Shown piece after piece: positions 7,412 to 15,040 of a stretch of DNA of 18,570 nt. The translations under genes and the position numbers were made by a program. Every line of letters begins with the position of its first letter. The stretch's first letter is position 1. The stretch comes from Bacillota bacterium (GTDB lineage: Bacteria; Bacillota; Clostridia; Lachnospirales; Lachnospiraceae), in the NCBI GenBank assembly GCA_023395555.1, contig JAEWYQ010000007.1, forward strand, positions 1-18,570, read 5' to 3'. Below the pieces are notes generated by a model. That model was not told where the DNA came from and did not search any database. It was given only the letters and a program-made list of their open reading frames with translations.

Positions 7412-9262
7412 ATGTTGGAAAAATTAAAAGAAATAATTATCGGCAAGCCCTTACACAATAAAGAGCTTCAGGGTGAGAAGCTGGGAGTGTTCTGGGGGCT
7501 GCCCATTATGGCCAGCGATGCCATCTCTTCCGTTGCATATGCGGTTGAGGAAATTTTGTGGATTCTGGTACTGGTTGTCGGATTGGCAGCTTATCAATAC
7601 ATGTTTATGGCTGCCGTAGCCATTGTACTGCTGTTGCTTATTCTGGTGTTTTCCTACCGCCAGACCATTGACAGTTATCCTAATGGCGGAGGATCCTATA
7701 CCGTGGCCAAGGAAAACCTGGGAGAAAAGCCGGGCCTGCTTTCGGGAGCATCCTTAATTATTGGTTATATTCTGACCGTAGCGGTCAGCACCTCTGCGGG
7801 TACGGCGGCAATTACTTCGGCGATTCCGGCCTTGCTGCCCTATAATGTGGCAGTTACTCTTTTTCTGATCCTGCTGATGACCATCGGCAATCTCAGAGGG
7901 GTAAAGGAATCGGCAAAGATATTTGCGATTCCTACCTATATTTTTATTATAGCCATGTTAATTATGATTGTAACCGGCCTGGTGAAGGTATATATCCTGG
8001 GTGAGGTTCCCCGGTCTGTTTATCCGATTCCCGATGCGGTGGGGGATATTACCTTTTTCCTGATGATCCGTGCTTTTGCGGCCGGCTGCTCCGGGCTTAC
8101 GGGAGTGGAGGCTGTCAGCAATGCCATTCCTAATTTTAAGAATCCGTCCCAGAAGAATGCAAAACGGGTGCTGGGTCTTCTGGCAATGTTCGTCTTAATT
8201 ATCTTTGGCGGAACGGCATTCCTGTCAACGATCTATCATGCGGTTCCCAATTATGATGTTACCGTGCTGTCACAGATTGCCTCCCAGGTGTTCGGGAATG
8301 GAATCTTGTTCTATATTCTGCAGATCTCTACGGCGGTTATCCTGATCATGGCGGCCAATACCTCTTATGCGGGACTGCCCATGCTTTTGTCATTGATGGC
8401 GATGGATGGGTATGCGCCCAGACAGTTCGGTATGCGGGGAATCCGCCTTGGTTTCTCCAACGGGATACTGGCCTTAAGTGCGGCAGCCGGGGTTCTGGTT
8501 GTTATCTATCGTGCGGAAACCCATGACCTGGTACCTCTTTATGCCATCGGAGTGTTCATTTCCTTTACCCTGTCCCAGGTGGGAATGCTGTTTAAATGGG
8601 TGAGGAGCGATGCGCCGGGCAAGGTTCATAAGATACTGATCAATGGCCTGGGTGCGCTCATGACCGTTGCAACGGTATTCAGCATTGCCTACAGCAAGAT
8701 GCTGGAGGGAGCATGGATTGCCCTGGTTCTTATGGCCGTGCTGATGATTCTGATGAAGATGACCAATATTCATTACAAGGACACGGAATGTCAGTTAAAG
8801 CTGGAGCCGGAGGAGGTTCCGGCGGAGAGCAGTGTGATTCAGGTACAGAAGCATACTATTGTCATCATAGGCTCCCTCAACAAGGCTTCTCTGAAGGCAA
8901 TCAATTATGCACGGCGCTTATCGGAGGATAAGAATATCATTGCCTTCCATGTGTCCATTGATGAGGAGAACTCCAAATATCTGAGAGAGCAGTGGAGAAA
9001 GTGCAGAATTCCGGTTCCTTTGATCGTTAAATATTCCCCTTACCGGGAGATTGTCAGGCCGCTGATGAAATATATTGAGTCGGAGGAGCATGCATCCAGC
9101 CCCGGAGATATGATTACCGTGGTAATACCGCAGTTTATTGTAAGCAAGTCCTGGCAGAATCTGCTGCATAACCAGACTGCCTTTGCAATACGGAAAAAAC
9201 TGATCCGTGACCGGCACATTGCCGTTGTTACGATCCCTTATGTGTTGGACAAGAAGGCCTGA
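7412..9262 (+). CDS. kimA: KimA-like potassium importer (APC/KUP-type permease with cytosolic domain)
   Basis: Membrane transporter of 616 residues, close to Bacillus KimA (YdaO), a proton-coupled high-affinity potassium importer inhibited by c-di-AMP. Residues 1-450 hold about 12 hydrophobic segments. The ASDAISSVAYAVEE motif at 34-47 in the first helix contains the Asp and Tyr positions implicated in ion binding in KimA, and the SYPNGGGSYTVAKENLG loop at 88-104 is family-typical. Residues 480-616 form a soluble alpha/beta domain (HTIVIIGSLNKASLKAINYA, later DMITVVIPQF) like the UspA-fold regulatory domain of KimA. AGGAG at 7396-7400 precedes the ATG. In Bacillus the gene sits behind a c-di-AMP riboswitch; none is recognisable here, the upstream sequence being a pseudogene. 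A general amino acid permease is the alternative, but the soluble tail favours KimA. Confidence 0.85.
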   Translation: MLEKLKEIIIGKPLHNKELQGEKLGVFWGLPIMASDAISSVAYAVEEILWILVLVVGLAAYQYMFMAAVAIVLLLLILVFSYRQTIDSYPNGGGSYTVAKENLGEKPGLLSGASLIIGYILTVAVSTSAGTAAITSAIPALLPYNVAVTLFLILLMTIGNLRGVKESAKIFAIPTYIFIIAMLIMIVTGLVKVYILGEVPRSVYPIPDAVGDITFFLMIRAFAAGCSGLTGVEAVSNAIPNFKNPSQKNAKRVLGLLAMFVLIIFGGTAFLSTIYHAVPNYDVTVLSQIASQVFGNGILFYILQISTAVILIMAANTSYAGLPMLLSLMAMDGYAPRQFGMRGIRLGFSNGILALSAAAGVLVVIYRAETHDLVPLYAIGVFISFTLSQVGMLFKWVRSDAPGKVHKILINGLGALMTVATVFSIAYSKMLEGAWIALVLMAVLMILMKMTNIHYKDTECQLKLEPEEVPAESSVIQVQKHTIVIIGSLNKASLKAINYARRLSEDKNIIAFHVSIDEENSKYLREQWRKCRIPVPLIVKYSPYREIVRPLMKYIESEEHASSPGDMITVVIPQFIVSKSWQNLLHNQTAFAIRKKLIRDRHIAVVTIPYVLDKKA

Positions 9263-10080
9263 TGAAGGTCGGGCTGCTTCCGGTACTTCAGGGGCGTGGT
9301 ATGAAGGTAATTCTTAAAATGCCGGTTGAAGGAGGAGGCATCCCGGAAACCGCAGGAATACGCAATCTCCGACACGGACAGGTCGGAGGCTGCCAACAGC
9401 TGTCTTGCGATTTTGATGCGGTACCGGATCAGATACTCTTGGGGAGATTGGGAGGTATCCCGGATAAACAGCTTATAAAGATAGGTGCGGTCAATGCAGA
9501 GGAATCTGGCAATATCCGAAATACGGATATCATAAGTATAGTTATTGTGGATATAGTCCATGGCTCTGGAGATGTAATTTTCATACACAATTCCCGAAGG
9601 TGTTCCGGCAGGACGGCAAACGTAGGAGAAGCAGCGGTAGAGCTGGCCCAGATAGGACAGCTCATTGCCCCGTTGTTCGGTAAAGTCCAGTATCAGAGCG
9701 GACAGCTCCTTCCATAGCAGGCCGTTGCTATAGTCCTTCAGGATCAGGTTGGTGTGGGACAGACCGCAGCCCTTTAGCACGGCGGGCACGTCGTAGCCGT
9801 CAAAGCCGATCCAGCAATATTCCCAGGGATCCCGGTCATCGGCACAATAGAAGGTGGTGATGCCGGGATAGATTAAAAACCCCTCGCCTTCGCCCACATG
9901 ATAAACCGTCCCATTAACATGGTAGGTACCATGTCCGTGCAGGATAAAATGGATCAGATAATGGGGACGGATGGCGGGCCCGAAGGAATGGGAGGGGCTG
10001 CATTCCTCATGACCGCAGTGATATAGCACCAGGGGTCTTCCGGGAACGGATGGATTGGCGGGCACCGGTATCATTTTCAT
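9238..10080 (-). CDS. AraC-family transcriptional regulator, likely of the alpha-galactosidase gene
   Basis: 280-residue regulator with an N-terminal cupin sensor domain (about residues 15-95, including RPHYLIHFILHGHGTYHVNG and a GEGFLIYPG strand) and a C-terminal double helix-turn-helix (first about 184-205, second about 234-268, with the signature-like SVSEIAYSCGFRDASSFNRH and a following TTPLKYRK). The ATG at 10080 is chosen over an upstream start at 10098 because AAAGGAG (complement of 10089-10095) lies 8 bases from it. It is divergent from the GH4 alpha-galactosidase, the same layout as the E. coli melR-melA pair, so the likely effector is an alpha-galactoside; this is inference. Its last codons overlap the end of kimA by 25 bases on the opposite strand. 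Confidence 0.93.
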   Translation of the reverse strand: MKMIPVPANPSVPGRPLVLYHCGHEECSPSHSFGPAIRPHYLIHFILHGHGTYHVNGTVYHVGEGEGFLIYPGITTFYCADDRDPWEYCWIGFDGYDVPAVLKGCGLSHTNLILKDYSNGLLWKELSALILDFTEQRGNELSYLGQLYRCFSYVCRPAGTPSGIVYENYISRAMDYIHNNYTYDIRISDIARFLCIDRTYLYKLFIRDTSQSPQEYLIRYRIKIARQLLAASDLSVSEIAYSCGFRDASSFNRHFKNYLHTTPLKYRKQPDLHQAFLSNT

Positions 10081-10184
10081 AGCAGGTTCTCCTTTCAAAT
10101 AATGAACGGCGGTGTATTGGCATCAATAGAGTCAACATAATAACAATTTTCCGAAACAAATGACATAGATTCTGCCCTTATTCC

Positions 10185-10213
10185 ATTATATAATAAACGG
10201 TATCAGATTACAA
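10185..10213. promoter_or_regulatory. Face-to-face promoters for araC-type regulator and melA sharing a palindromic -10
   Basis: ATTATATAAT at 10185-10194 is its own reverse complement. On the - strand it supplies TATAAT (10190-10185) with TTGTAA (complement of 10208-10213) 17 bases upstream, for the regulator. On the + strand it supplies TATAAT (10189-10194) for melA, with no good -35 at 17 bases (TAGATT at 10166-10171), which would suit activator dependence. Both polymerases could not sit there at once. Confidence 0.55.
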
Positions 10214-10233
10214 ACGGTAAGGAGAAGAAGACT

Positions 10234-11556
10234 ATGGTAAAAATAACTTTTATGGGCGCCGGAAGCACAGTGTTTGCAAGAAATGTCCTTGGAGACTGCA
10301 TGTGTACGCCAAGCCTTTGCGAAGCGGAGATTGCCCTGTATGACATTGATGCCAAGAGGCTGGAGGAATCAGAGATCATCCTTAAGGCAATCAACAAAAA
10401 CGTTAATTCTTCCAGAGCGAAGATCAAGACTTATCTGGGGGTGGAGCAGAGGAAGGACGCTCTCAGGGATGCTAACTTTGTAGTGAATGCAATCCAGGTA
10501 GGAGGCTATGATCCCTGCACCATCATTGACTTCGAGATCCCGAAGAAATACGGTCTCAGACAGACCATCGCGGACACCCTGGGAATCGGCGGAATTATGC
10601 GGGGACTGCGGACGATTCCTGTTATGCGGGACTTCGCAAGGGATATGGAAGAGGTATGTCCCGATACCCTGTTCTTAAATTACACCAATCCCATGGCGAT
10701 CCTCACCGGATATATGCAGAGATACACTAAGATCCGCACCGTCGGCCTGTGTCACAGCGTTCAGGTATGCTCCGAGTGGCTGCTGAAGGGACTGGGCATG
10801 GAGGACAAGCTGGAAGGGCGCAGTGAGCTTATTGCAGGCATCAATCATATGGCATGGCTTTTGGATATTAAGGATAAGGAAGGCAAGGATCTGTATCCCG
10901 AGATCAAGAAGCGTGCATTAGAGAAAAATACAAAAGAAAAGCACAACGACATGGTGCGTTATGATTATATCAAGCGTCTGGGCTATTATTGCACCGAATC
11001 CAGCGAGCACAATGCAGAGTATAATCCCTTTTATATTAAATCGAAGTATCCGGAGCTGATTGACCGGTACAATATCCCGCTGGATGAATACCCCAGAAGG
11101 TGTGTGAATCAGATTGCAGGCTGGGAAGAGGAGAAGAACAACATTCTGCAGGACGGAAAGATCACACATGAGCGTTCCCATGAGTATGCATCCTACATCA
11201 TGGAAGCGGTGGTAACGAACAAGCCTATTAAGATCGGCGGCAATGTGCTGAATACCGGTCTGATCGATAATCTTCCGGGAGATGCCTGCGTAGAGGTTTC
11301 CTGTCTCGTCGATGCGGGAGGAATTCATCCCTGCCATGTGGGCAGACTGCCGGTACAGCTGGCAGCCATGAACATGACCAATATCAATGCCCAGCTGATG
11401 ACCATTGAGGCGGCTTGTACCGGAAAGCGGGAGAACATCTATCAGGCGGCCATGCTGGAGCCTCACACTGCTGCGGAGCTGTCCATTGATGATATTGTTT
11501 CCATGTGTGATGAATTGATTGAGGCGCACGGAGAATATATGAAGGATTATTTATAA
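10234..11556 (+). CDS. melA: GH4 alpha-galactosidase (melibiase)
   Basis: 440-residue glycoside hydrolase family 4 enzyme, hydrolysing alpha-galactosides such as melibiose in the cytoplasm by an oxidation-elimination route needing NAD and a divalent metal. The NAD-binding loop GAGSTVF is at 8-14 and the acidic end of strand two, YDID, at 36-39. QTIADTLGIGGIMRGLRTIP (110-129), NYTNPMA (149-155), GLCHSVQ with metal ligand C173, and GINHMAW with ligand H205 follow the E. coli MelA pattern closely, as does the ending HTAAELSIDDI. AAGGAG at 10219-10224 sets the start. It is the only sugar gene here: no permease or PTS lies next to it, so its substrate must enter through a transporter elsewhere. 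It is likely controlled by the divergent AraC-type regulator. Confidence 0.95.
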   Translation: MVKITFMGAGSTVFARNVLGDCMCTPSLCEAEIALYDIDAKRLEESEIILKAINKNVNSSRAKIKTYLGVEQRKDALRDANFVVNAIQVGGYDPCTIIDFEIPKKYGLRQTIADTLGIGGIMRGLRTIPVMRDFARDMEEVCPDTLFLNYTNPMAILTGYMQRYTKIRTVGLCHSVQVCSEWLLKGLGMEDKLEGRSELIAGINHMAWLLDIKDKEGKDLYPEIKKRALEKNTKEKHNDMVRYDYIKRLGYYCTESSEHNAEYNPFYIKSKYPELIDRYNIPLDEYPRRCVNQIAGWEEEKNNILQDGKITHERSHEYASYIMEAVVTNKPIKIGGNVLNTGLIDNLPGDACVEVSCLVDAGGIHPCHVGRLPVQLAAMNMTNINAQLMTIEAACTGKRENIYQAAMLEPHTAAELSIDDIVSMCDELIEAHGEYMKDYL

Positions 11557-11581
11557 TAAAAATTATTTAATAAGATAATTC

Positions 11582-11625
11582 ATTAAGGCATCAGAAGCAT
11601 CCTCTTTTGATGCCTTAATTATATT
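11582..11625 (+). terminator. Intrinsic terminator after melA
   Basis: A perfect 12-bp stem, ATTAAGGCATCA (11582-11593) with TGATGCCTTAAT (11608-11619), has a 14-base loop. It is flanked by A-rich sequence on the left and a moderate T-rich tail (TTATATTGATAT) on the right. It lies 26 bases after the melA stop. Confidence 0.8.
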
Positions 11626-11670
11626 GATATGCCGTGATTTCATTTGTCCTCCGATTTTGGAATTCTTTAC

Positions 11671-11699
11671 TGGATTAACGGAAACGATTCATGTATAAT
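11671..11699 (+). promoter_or_regulatory. Probable ispF promoter
   Basis: TATAAT at 11694-11699 is a perfect -10. At 17 bases upstream TGGATT (11671-11676) is a poor -35. The resulting leader of about 85 bases contains CGGAGC near 11709 that can pair with GCTCCG near 11752. Confidence 0.45.
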
Positions 11700-11789
11700 G
11701 TAGGCTATCGGAGCTTGCACCTGGCTTTTAATCCGGAGAAATTCCATACAGGCTCCGTATAAATATAGTAAGGAGGGTTTAAACTTCTA

Positions 11790-12341
11790 ATGAGAATCGG
11801 ATCAGGTTATGATGTTCATAGATTAGTGGAGGATAGAGAATTTATCCTTGGAGGCGTAAAGATCCCTTATGAAAAGGGGCTGCTGGGTCATTCCGACGCC
11901 GATGTCCTGCTTCATGCCATCATGGATGCGTTATTGGGCGCTGCGGCCCTTGGGGATATTGGAAGGCATTTTCCCGATAACAGAGAAGAATACCGGGGAG
12001 CTTCCAGCCTGGAGCTGCTGAAACAGGTAGGAGGAATGCTGGAGGATAAGCTGTATCTGATTGAGAATATCGATGCAACCATTATTGCGCAGAAGCCGAA
12101 GCTCGCGCCCTATCTTCCGGAGATGGTCAAGAATATTGCGGAAGCGCTCCATATAGAGGAGGAGCGGGTCAATGTAAAGGCCACAACGGAAGAAGGTCTG
12201 GGATTTACCGGAACCGGACAGGGAATTGCCGCTAACGCGGTCTGTTTGCTGGAAAGCATGCAGAATTACCAGATGGACGTAACACCGAGAGCCATGACCG
12301 GAGGCTGCAGCGGCTGCGGAGGCTGTCCGAAGAGAAGCTGA
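11790..12341 (+). CDS. ispF: IspF, 2-C-methyl-D-erythritol 2,4-cyclodiphosphate synthase with cysteine-rich tail
   Basis: Enzyme of the non-mevalonate (MEP) isoprenoid pathway that cyclises CDP-ME 2-phosphate to MEcPP in the cytoplasm. Conserved parts are all present: GYDVHRL at 6-12 with zinc ligands D8 and H10, [19 protein letters not shown] at 33-51 with ligand H42, [10 protein letters not shown] at 54-63 and [17 protein letters not shown] at 130-146. The usual length is about 155-160 residues; this protein has 183. The extra C-terminal part ends in a glycine/cysteine motif with C173, C176 and C179 (CSGCGGC). AGGAGGG at 11771-11777 precedes the ATG by 12 bases. It stands alone with its own probable promoter. 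What the tail does is unknown; metal binding or redox sensing is a guess. Confidence 0.95.
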   Translation: MRIGSGYDVHRLVEDREFILGGVKIPYEKGLLGHSDADVLLHAIMDALLGAAALGDIGRHFPDNREEYRGASSLELLKQVGGMLEDKLYLIENIDATIIAQKPKLAPYLPEMVKNIAEALHIEEERVNVKATTEEGLGFTGTGQGIAANAVCLLESMQNYQMDVTPRAMTGGCSGCGGCPKRS

Positions 12342-12348
12342 ATTTATT

Positions 12349-12502
12349 GTTCACAGGGCGGTCAGGCGGATGGCACTCCATCAAGTTACTTTTACGCTGA
12401 CCGTCTGAGTGCATCTTGTGAAGCGGAGCGTTTTGAACGCACGAAGGTAAGGCAAGTAAAAGTAACTTGATGGAGTGCCATCCGCCTGACTGCCCTGTGA
12501 AC
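12349..12502. repeat. 154-bp inverted-repeat element with 47-bp arms (possible MITE or long hairpin)
   Basis: The left arm (12349-12395, beginning GTTCACAGGGCGG) and right arm (12456-12502, ending CCCTGTGAAC) are reverse complements over 47 bases with a single mismatch, which would be a G-U pair in RNA. The 60-base centre (12396-12455) holds a small hairpin (GCGTT/AACGC). No open frame of interest is inside, and no clear target-site duplication flanks it. It lies 8 bases after the ispF stop and ends 33 bases before the T-box promoter. It could be a transposon-derived miniature element, and as RNA it would also be a very strong hairpin able to end ispF transcription. Confidence 0.9.
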
Positions 12503-12534
12503 TGTAACACATGAAATAATTGCTTGAAAAGAGG

Positions 12535-12563
12535 TTGACAAATAGTTCGCTTATGCATAGAAT
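12535..12563 (+). promoter_or_regulatory. Promoter of the cysE-cysS-mrnC operon
   Basis: TTGACA at 12535-12540 and TAGAAT at 12558-12563 are spaced by 17 bases. Transcription would begin about 12570, right at the start of the T-box leader. The same TTGACA-17-TAGAAT form is used at 146-174. Confidence 0.85.
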
Positions 12564-12569
12564 ATACAA

Positions 12570-12815
12570 TATAAAAAGCGAGGAACGGAAAAGTACCTTA
12601 TAGTGCAGCAGCAGAGATAGAATGCCACCGGCTGAAAGCATTCTTTGCGAGAATATGAGGGAAGTGCATCCGGGAGCTGGTTCGGTGAGACAATGGTTTA
12701 GCCGGGCCCGGCAGCAGCCGTTATCTGTATTAAGAAGCAGGCCGGATTTACAGATCTGCTAAAGTAGAGTGGAACCGCGATTTTCACCGCCTCTATATTC
12801 AGGGGCGGTGTTTTT
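12570..12815 (+). promoter_or_regulatory. T-box leader, cysteine specific (specifier UGC), with terminator
   Basis: The conserved T-box AGAGTGGAACCGCG is at 12766-12779. AGAG (12766-12769) can pair with CTCT (12791-12794) to form the antiterminator. The competing terminator is a 10-bp stem (12785-12794 with 12801-12810) followed by five T (12811-12815). In the Stem I region AGTA (12592-12595) fits the specifier-loop bulge, and the GGGAAG-TGC-A context places the specifier codon TGC (Cys) at 12665-12667. Uncharged tRNA-Cys would bind the specifier and the T-box, stabilise the antiterminator and switch on cysteine synthesis and charging genes downstream. The specifier is read by eye but agrees with the downstream genes. 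Confidence 0.92.
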
Positions 12816-12907
12816 GTCGTATAGGAAAGTTCGTCCTATATGACAAAATGCTCCGCAGGCGGATTCTTTATTTGTTTCATAGATATTTCATCAAAGGGGG
12901 TGTAAAT

Positions 12908-13582
12908 ATGGGTATACTAAAATATATTAAAGACGAAATGCAGATCGTTAAGGAACGGGATCCTGCCATTAAGACACCGTTGGAGATTTTTCTCTATCCC
13001 AGCTTCCGGGCAATTATCCGGTATCGGATCGCACATTTTTTATTTGTCAGAAAGCGTTATTTTCTTGCCAGATGGTTTTCCCAGAGGACTGTCCGCAAGA
13101 CGGGAATCGAGATTCATCCCGGTGCCACCATCGGAAGAGGGCTGTTTATCGACCATGGTCATGGGGTGGTAATCGGCGAGACTGCAATTGTGGGAGATAA
13201 TGTTACCCTTTACCAGGGGGTTACTCTTGGAGGAACGGGGAAGGAGCAGGGCAAGCGTCATCCCACGGTAGGAAACAATGTGATGATCAGTGCGGGCGCG
13301 AAGGTTCTGGGCTCTTTTACCATCGGTGAGAATTCCAAGATCGGTGCCGGTTCGGTGGTGCTATCCGAGGTGCCGCCCAATTCTACCGTAGTAGGTGTGC
13401 CGGGAAGAGTCATTAAGATGAATAATGTCCGTGTGCCCAGGGAGGATATGGATCAGGTCCATCTGCCGGATCCGGTGAAGAAGGAGCTGGCCTGTCTCCA
13501 GAACGAGAATATCTGCCTGCGCAGGGAGATAAAGAGATTAAACAGCAAGCTGGATGAACTGGAGAAAAGAATAAACGCTTAA
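12908..13582 (+). CDS. cysE: Serine O-acetyltransferase
   Basis: Transfers acetyl from acetyl-CoA to L-serine, the first step of cysteine synthesis. The 224-residue protein has a short helical N-terminal domain (1-65) and a left-handed beta-helix of hexapeptide repeats (about 66-165). The active-site stretch IDHGHGVVIGETAIVGDN is at 81-98, followed by LYQGVTLGGTGKEQGKRHPT (101-120) and GAGSVVLSEVPPNSTVVGVPGRVI. The start is the ATG at 12908, 7 bases after AAAGGGGG (12893-12900), rather than an upstream start at 12848. The C-terminus (about 188-222) is a charged, heptad-like helix that probably forms a coiled coil, in the place where longer enzymes have a tail that binds cysteine synthase. It is the first gene of the T-box operon, so expression should rise when Cys-tRNA is short. 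Confidence 0.95.
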   Translation: MGILKYIKDEMQIVKERDPAIKTPLEIFLYPSFRAIIRYRIAHFLFVRKRYFLARWFSQRTVRKTGIEIHPGATIGRGLFIDHGHGVVIGETAIVGDNVTLYQGVTLGGTGKEQGKRHPTVGNNVMISAGAKVLGSFTIGENSKIGAGSVVLSEVPPNSTVVGVPGRVIKMNNVRVPREDMDQVHLPDPVKKELACLQNENICLRREIKRLNSKLDELEKRINA

Positions 13583-13636
13583 TCTAATAGGAAGAAAGCA
13601 TGCGCATACAGGTGCATCGAGAGGAGTGGAGAAAAA

Positions 13637-15040
13637 ATGAGAATATACAACACACTAACCCAGAAAAAAGAAGAATTTATTCCCCTGGAAGAAGGAAAGG
13701 TAAGGATGTATGTCTGCGGGCCGACGGTTTATAATTTTATTCATATCGGCAACGCCCGTCCGGCCATTATCTTTGATTCCCTGCGGAGATACCTGGAATA
13801 TCTGGGGTACCAGGTGAATTATGTGACGAATTACACCGATGTGGATGATAAGATTATTAAAAAGGCAGTGGAAGAGGGTGTCTCGGCTGCCGAGATTTCG
13901 GAGCGATATATCAAGGAGCTTCGTATTGATATGGAAGCGCTGAATGTAAGGGAGGCAACCTGTCATCCCAGGGCCACGGAGGAAATCGAAGGCATGATTG
14001 AGATGATCAGCCGGCTGATAGAAAAGGGTCATGCCTATGAGAAGAACGGAACCGTCTACTTCAGAACCAGAAGCTTTGCCGAATACGGGAAGCTGTCTAA
14101 GAAGAAAATTGATGATCTGGAGGCCGGTGCCCGTATTGCGGTCAATGACGAGAAGGAAGACCCCATGGACTTCGTATTGTGGAAGCCAAAGAAAGAGGGG
14201 GAACCCTTCTGGCCTTCTCCCTGGAGCGAGGGCCGTCCCGGCTGGCATATTGAATGCTCCGTTATGAGCAAAAAATACCTGGGTGAGCAGATTGATATTC
14301 ATGCGGGCGGAGAAGATCTGATCTTCCCCCATCATGAGAATGAAATAGCCCAGAGCGAGGCCTGCAGTCATAAGCAGTTCGCCAGGTACTGGATGCATAA
14401 TGCATTCTTAAATATTGATAATAAGAAAATGTCAAAATCCGAGGGGAACTTCTTCACCACCCGTGAGATCTGCCAGCAGTATGATCCCCAGGTGGTACGC
14501 TTCTTCATGCTGAATTCCCATTACCGCAGCCCGTTAAACTTCAGCAGAGAGCTGATGGAGGCGGCAAAGAACTCTCTGGGCAGAATATTGACGGCAGTGG
14601 GACAGCTGGATTATCTGCTTTCCGGGACATCCCTGGGAGACGGGGAACTGATGGAGGAGGAGCGCCAGATTCTATCGGAAGCGGAAGCGCTGCGGCTGAA
14701 ATATCTGGCGGCACTGGATGATGATTTCAATTCGGCTGACGCCATAGCGGCTGTTTTTGAGCTGGTGAAGCTGTCCAATACCAATTGCAGCGGAGAGAGC
14801 ACCCGTGCCTTTGTAAAGGCTCTTCATGAGCTGATCGGTCAGCTCTGCGATATCCTCGGGATTATTACCCATAAGAAAGAAGAGCTGCTGGATGAGGAGA
14901 TTGAGAAGCTCATCGAGGAACGCCAGGCAGCCAGAAAGAGCAGGGATTTTGCCAGGGCGGATGAGATCCGGCAGCTGCTGCTGGAAAAGGGGATCATTTT
15001 GGAGGATACCAGAGAGGGAGTAAGATGGAAAAGGAACTAA
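13637..15040 (+). CDS. cysS: Cysteinyl-tRNA synthetase
   Basis: Class I aminoacyl-tRNA synthetase that charges tRNA-Cys. The 467-residue length is normal. The zinc site is complete: C27 (in YVCGPTVYN), C207 (in WHIECS), H232 and E236 (in FPHHENEIAQSE). The HIGH-type motif is HIGN at 36-39 and the KMSKS motif is at 264-268. The C-terminal part (about 340-467) is the helical DALR/anticodon-binding region. GAGGAG at 13621-13626 lies 10 bases before the ATG. It follows cysE by 54 bases and shares its T-box, and its end overlaps the start of mrnC by 16 bases, which indicates translational coupling. Confidence 0.97.
   Translation: MRIYNTLTQKKEEFIPLEEGKVRMYVCGPTVYNFIHIGNARPAIIFDSLRRYLEYLGYQVNYVTNYTDVDDKIIKKAVEEGVSAAEISERYIKELRIDMEALNVREATCHPRATEEIEGMIEMISRLIEKGHAYEKNGTVYFRTRSFAEYGKLSKKKIDDLEAGARIAVNDEKEDPMDFVLWKPKKEGEPFWPSPWSEGRPGWHIECSVMSKKYLGEQIDIHAGGEDLIFPHHENEIAQSEACSHKQFARYWMHNAFLNIDNKKMSKSEGNFFTTREICQQYDPQVVRFFMLNSHYRSPLNFSRELMEAAKNSLGRILTAVGQLDYLLSGTSLGDGELMEEERQILSEAEALRLKYLAALDDDFNSADAIAAVFELVKLSNTNCSGESTRAFVKALHELIGQLCDILGIITHKKEELLDEEIEKLIEERQAARKSRDFARADEIRQLLLEKGIILEDTREGVRWKRN

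Noticed and set aside
10918..11529. 203-codon open frame on the - strand inside melA
   Set aside because: Shadow frame; melA motifs are intact on the + strand.
12349..12502. Invertible promoter (phase-variation) switch
   Set aside because: Inverted repeats flank only 60 bases with no promoter boxes, no invertase gene is in the window, and the T-box promoter lies outside the repeat.
13655..14398. 247-codon open frame on the - strand inside cysS
   Set aside because: Shadow of cysS, whose sequence is fully conserved in the + frame; the - translation has no family features.
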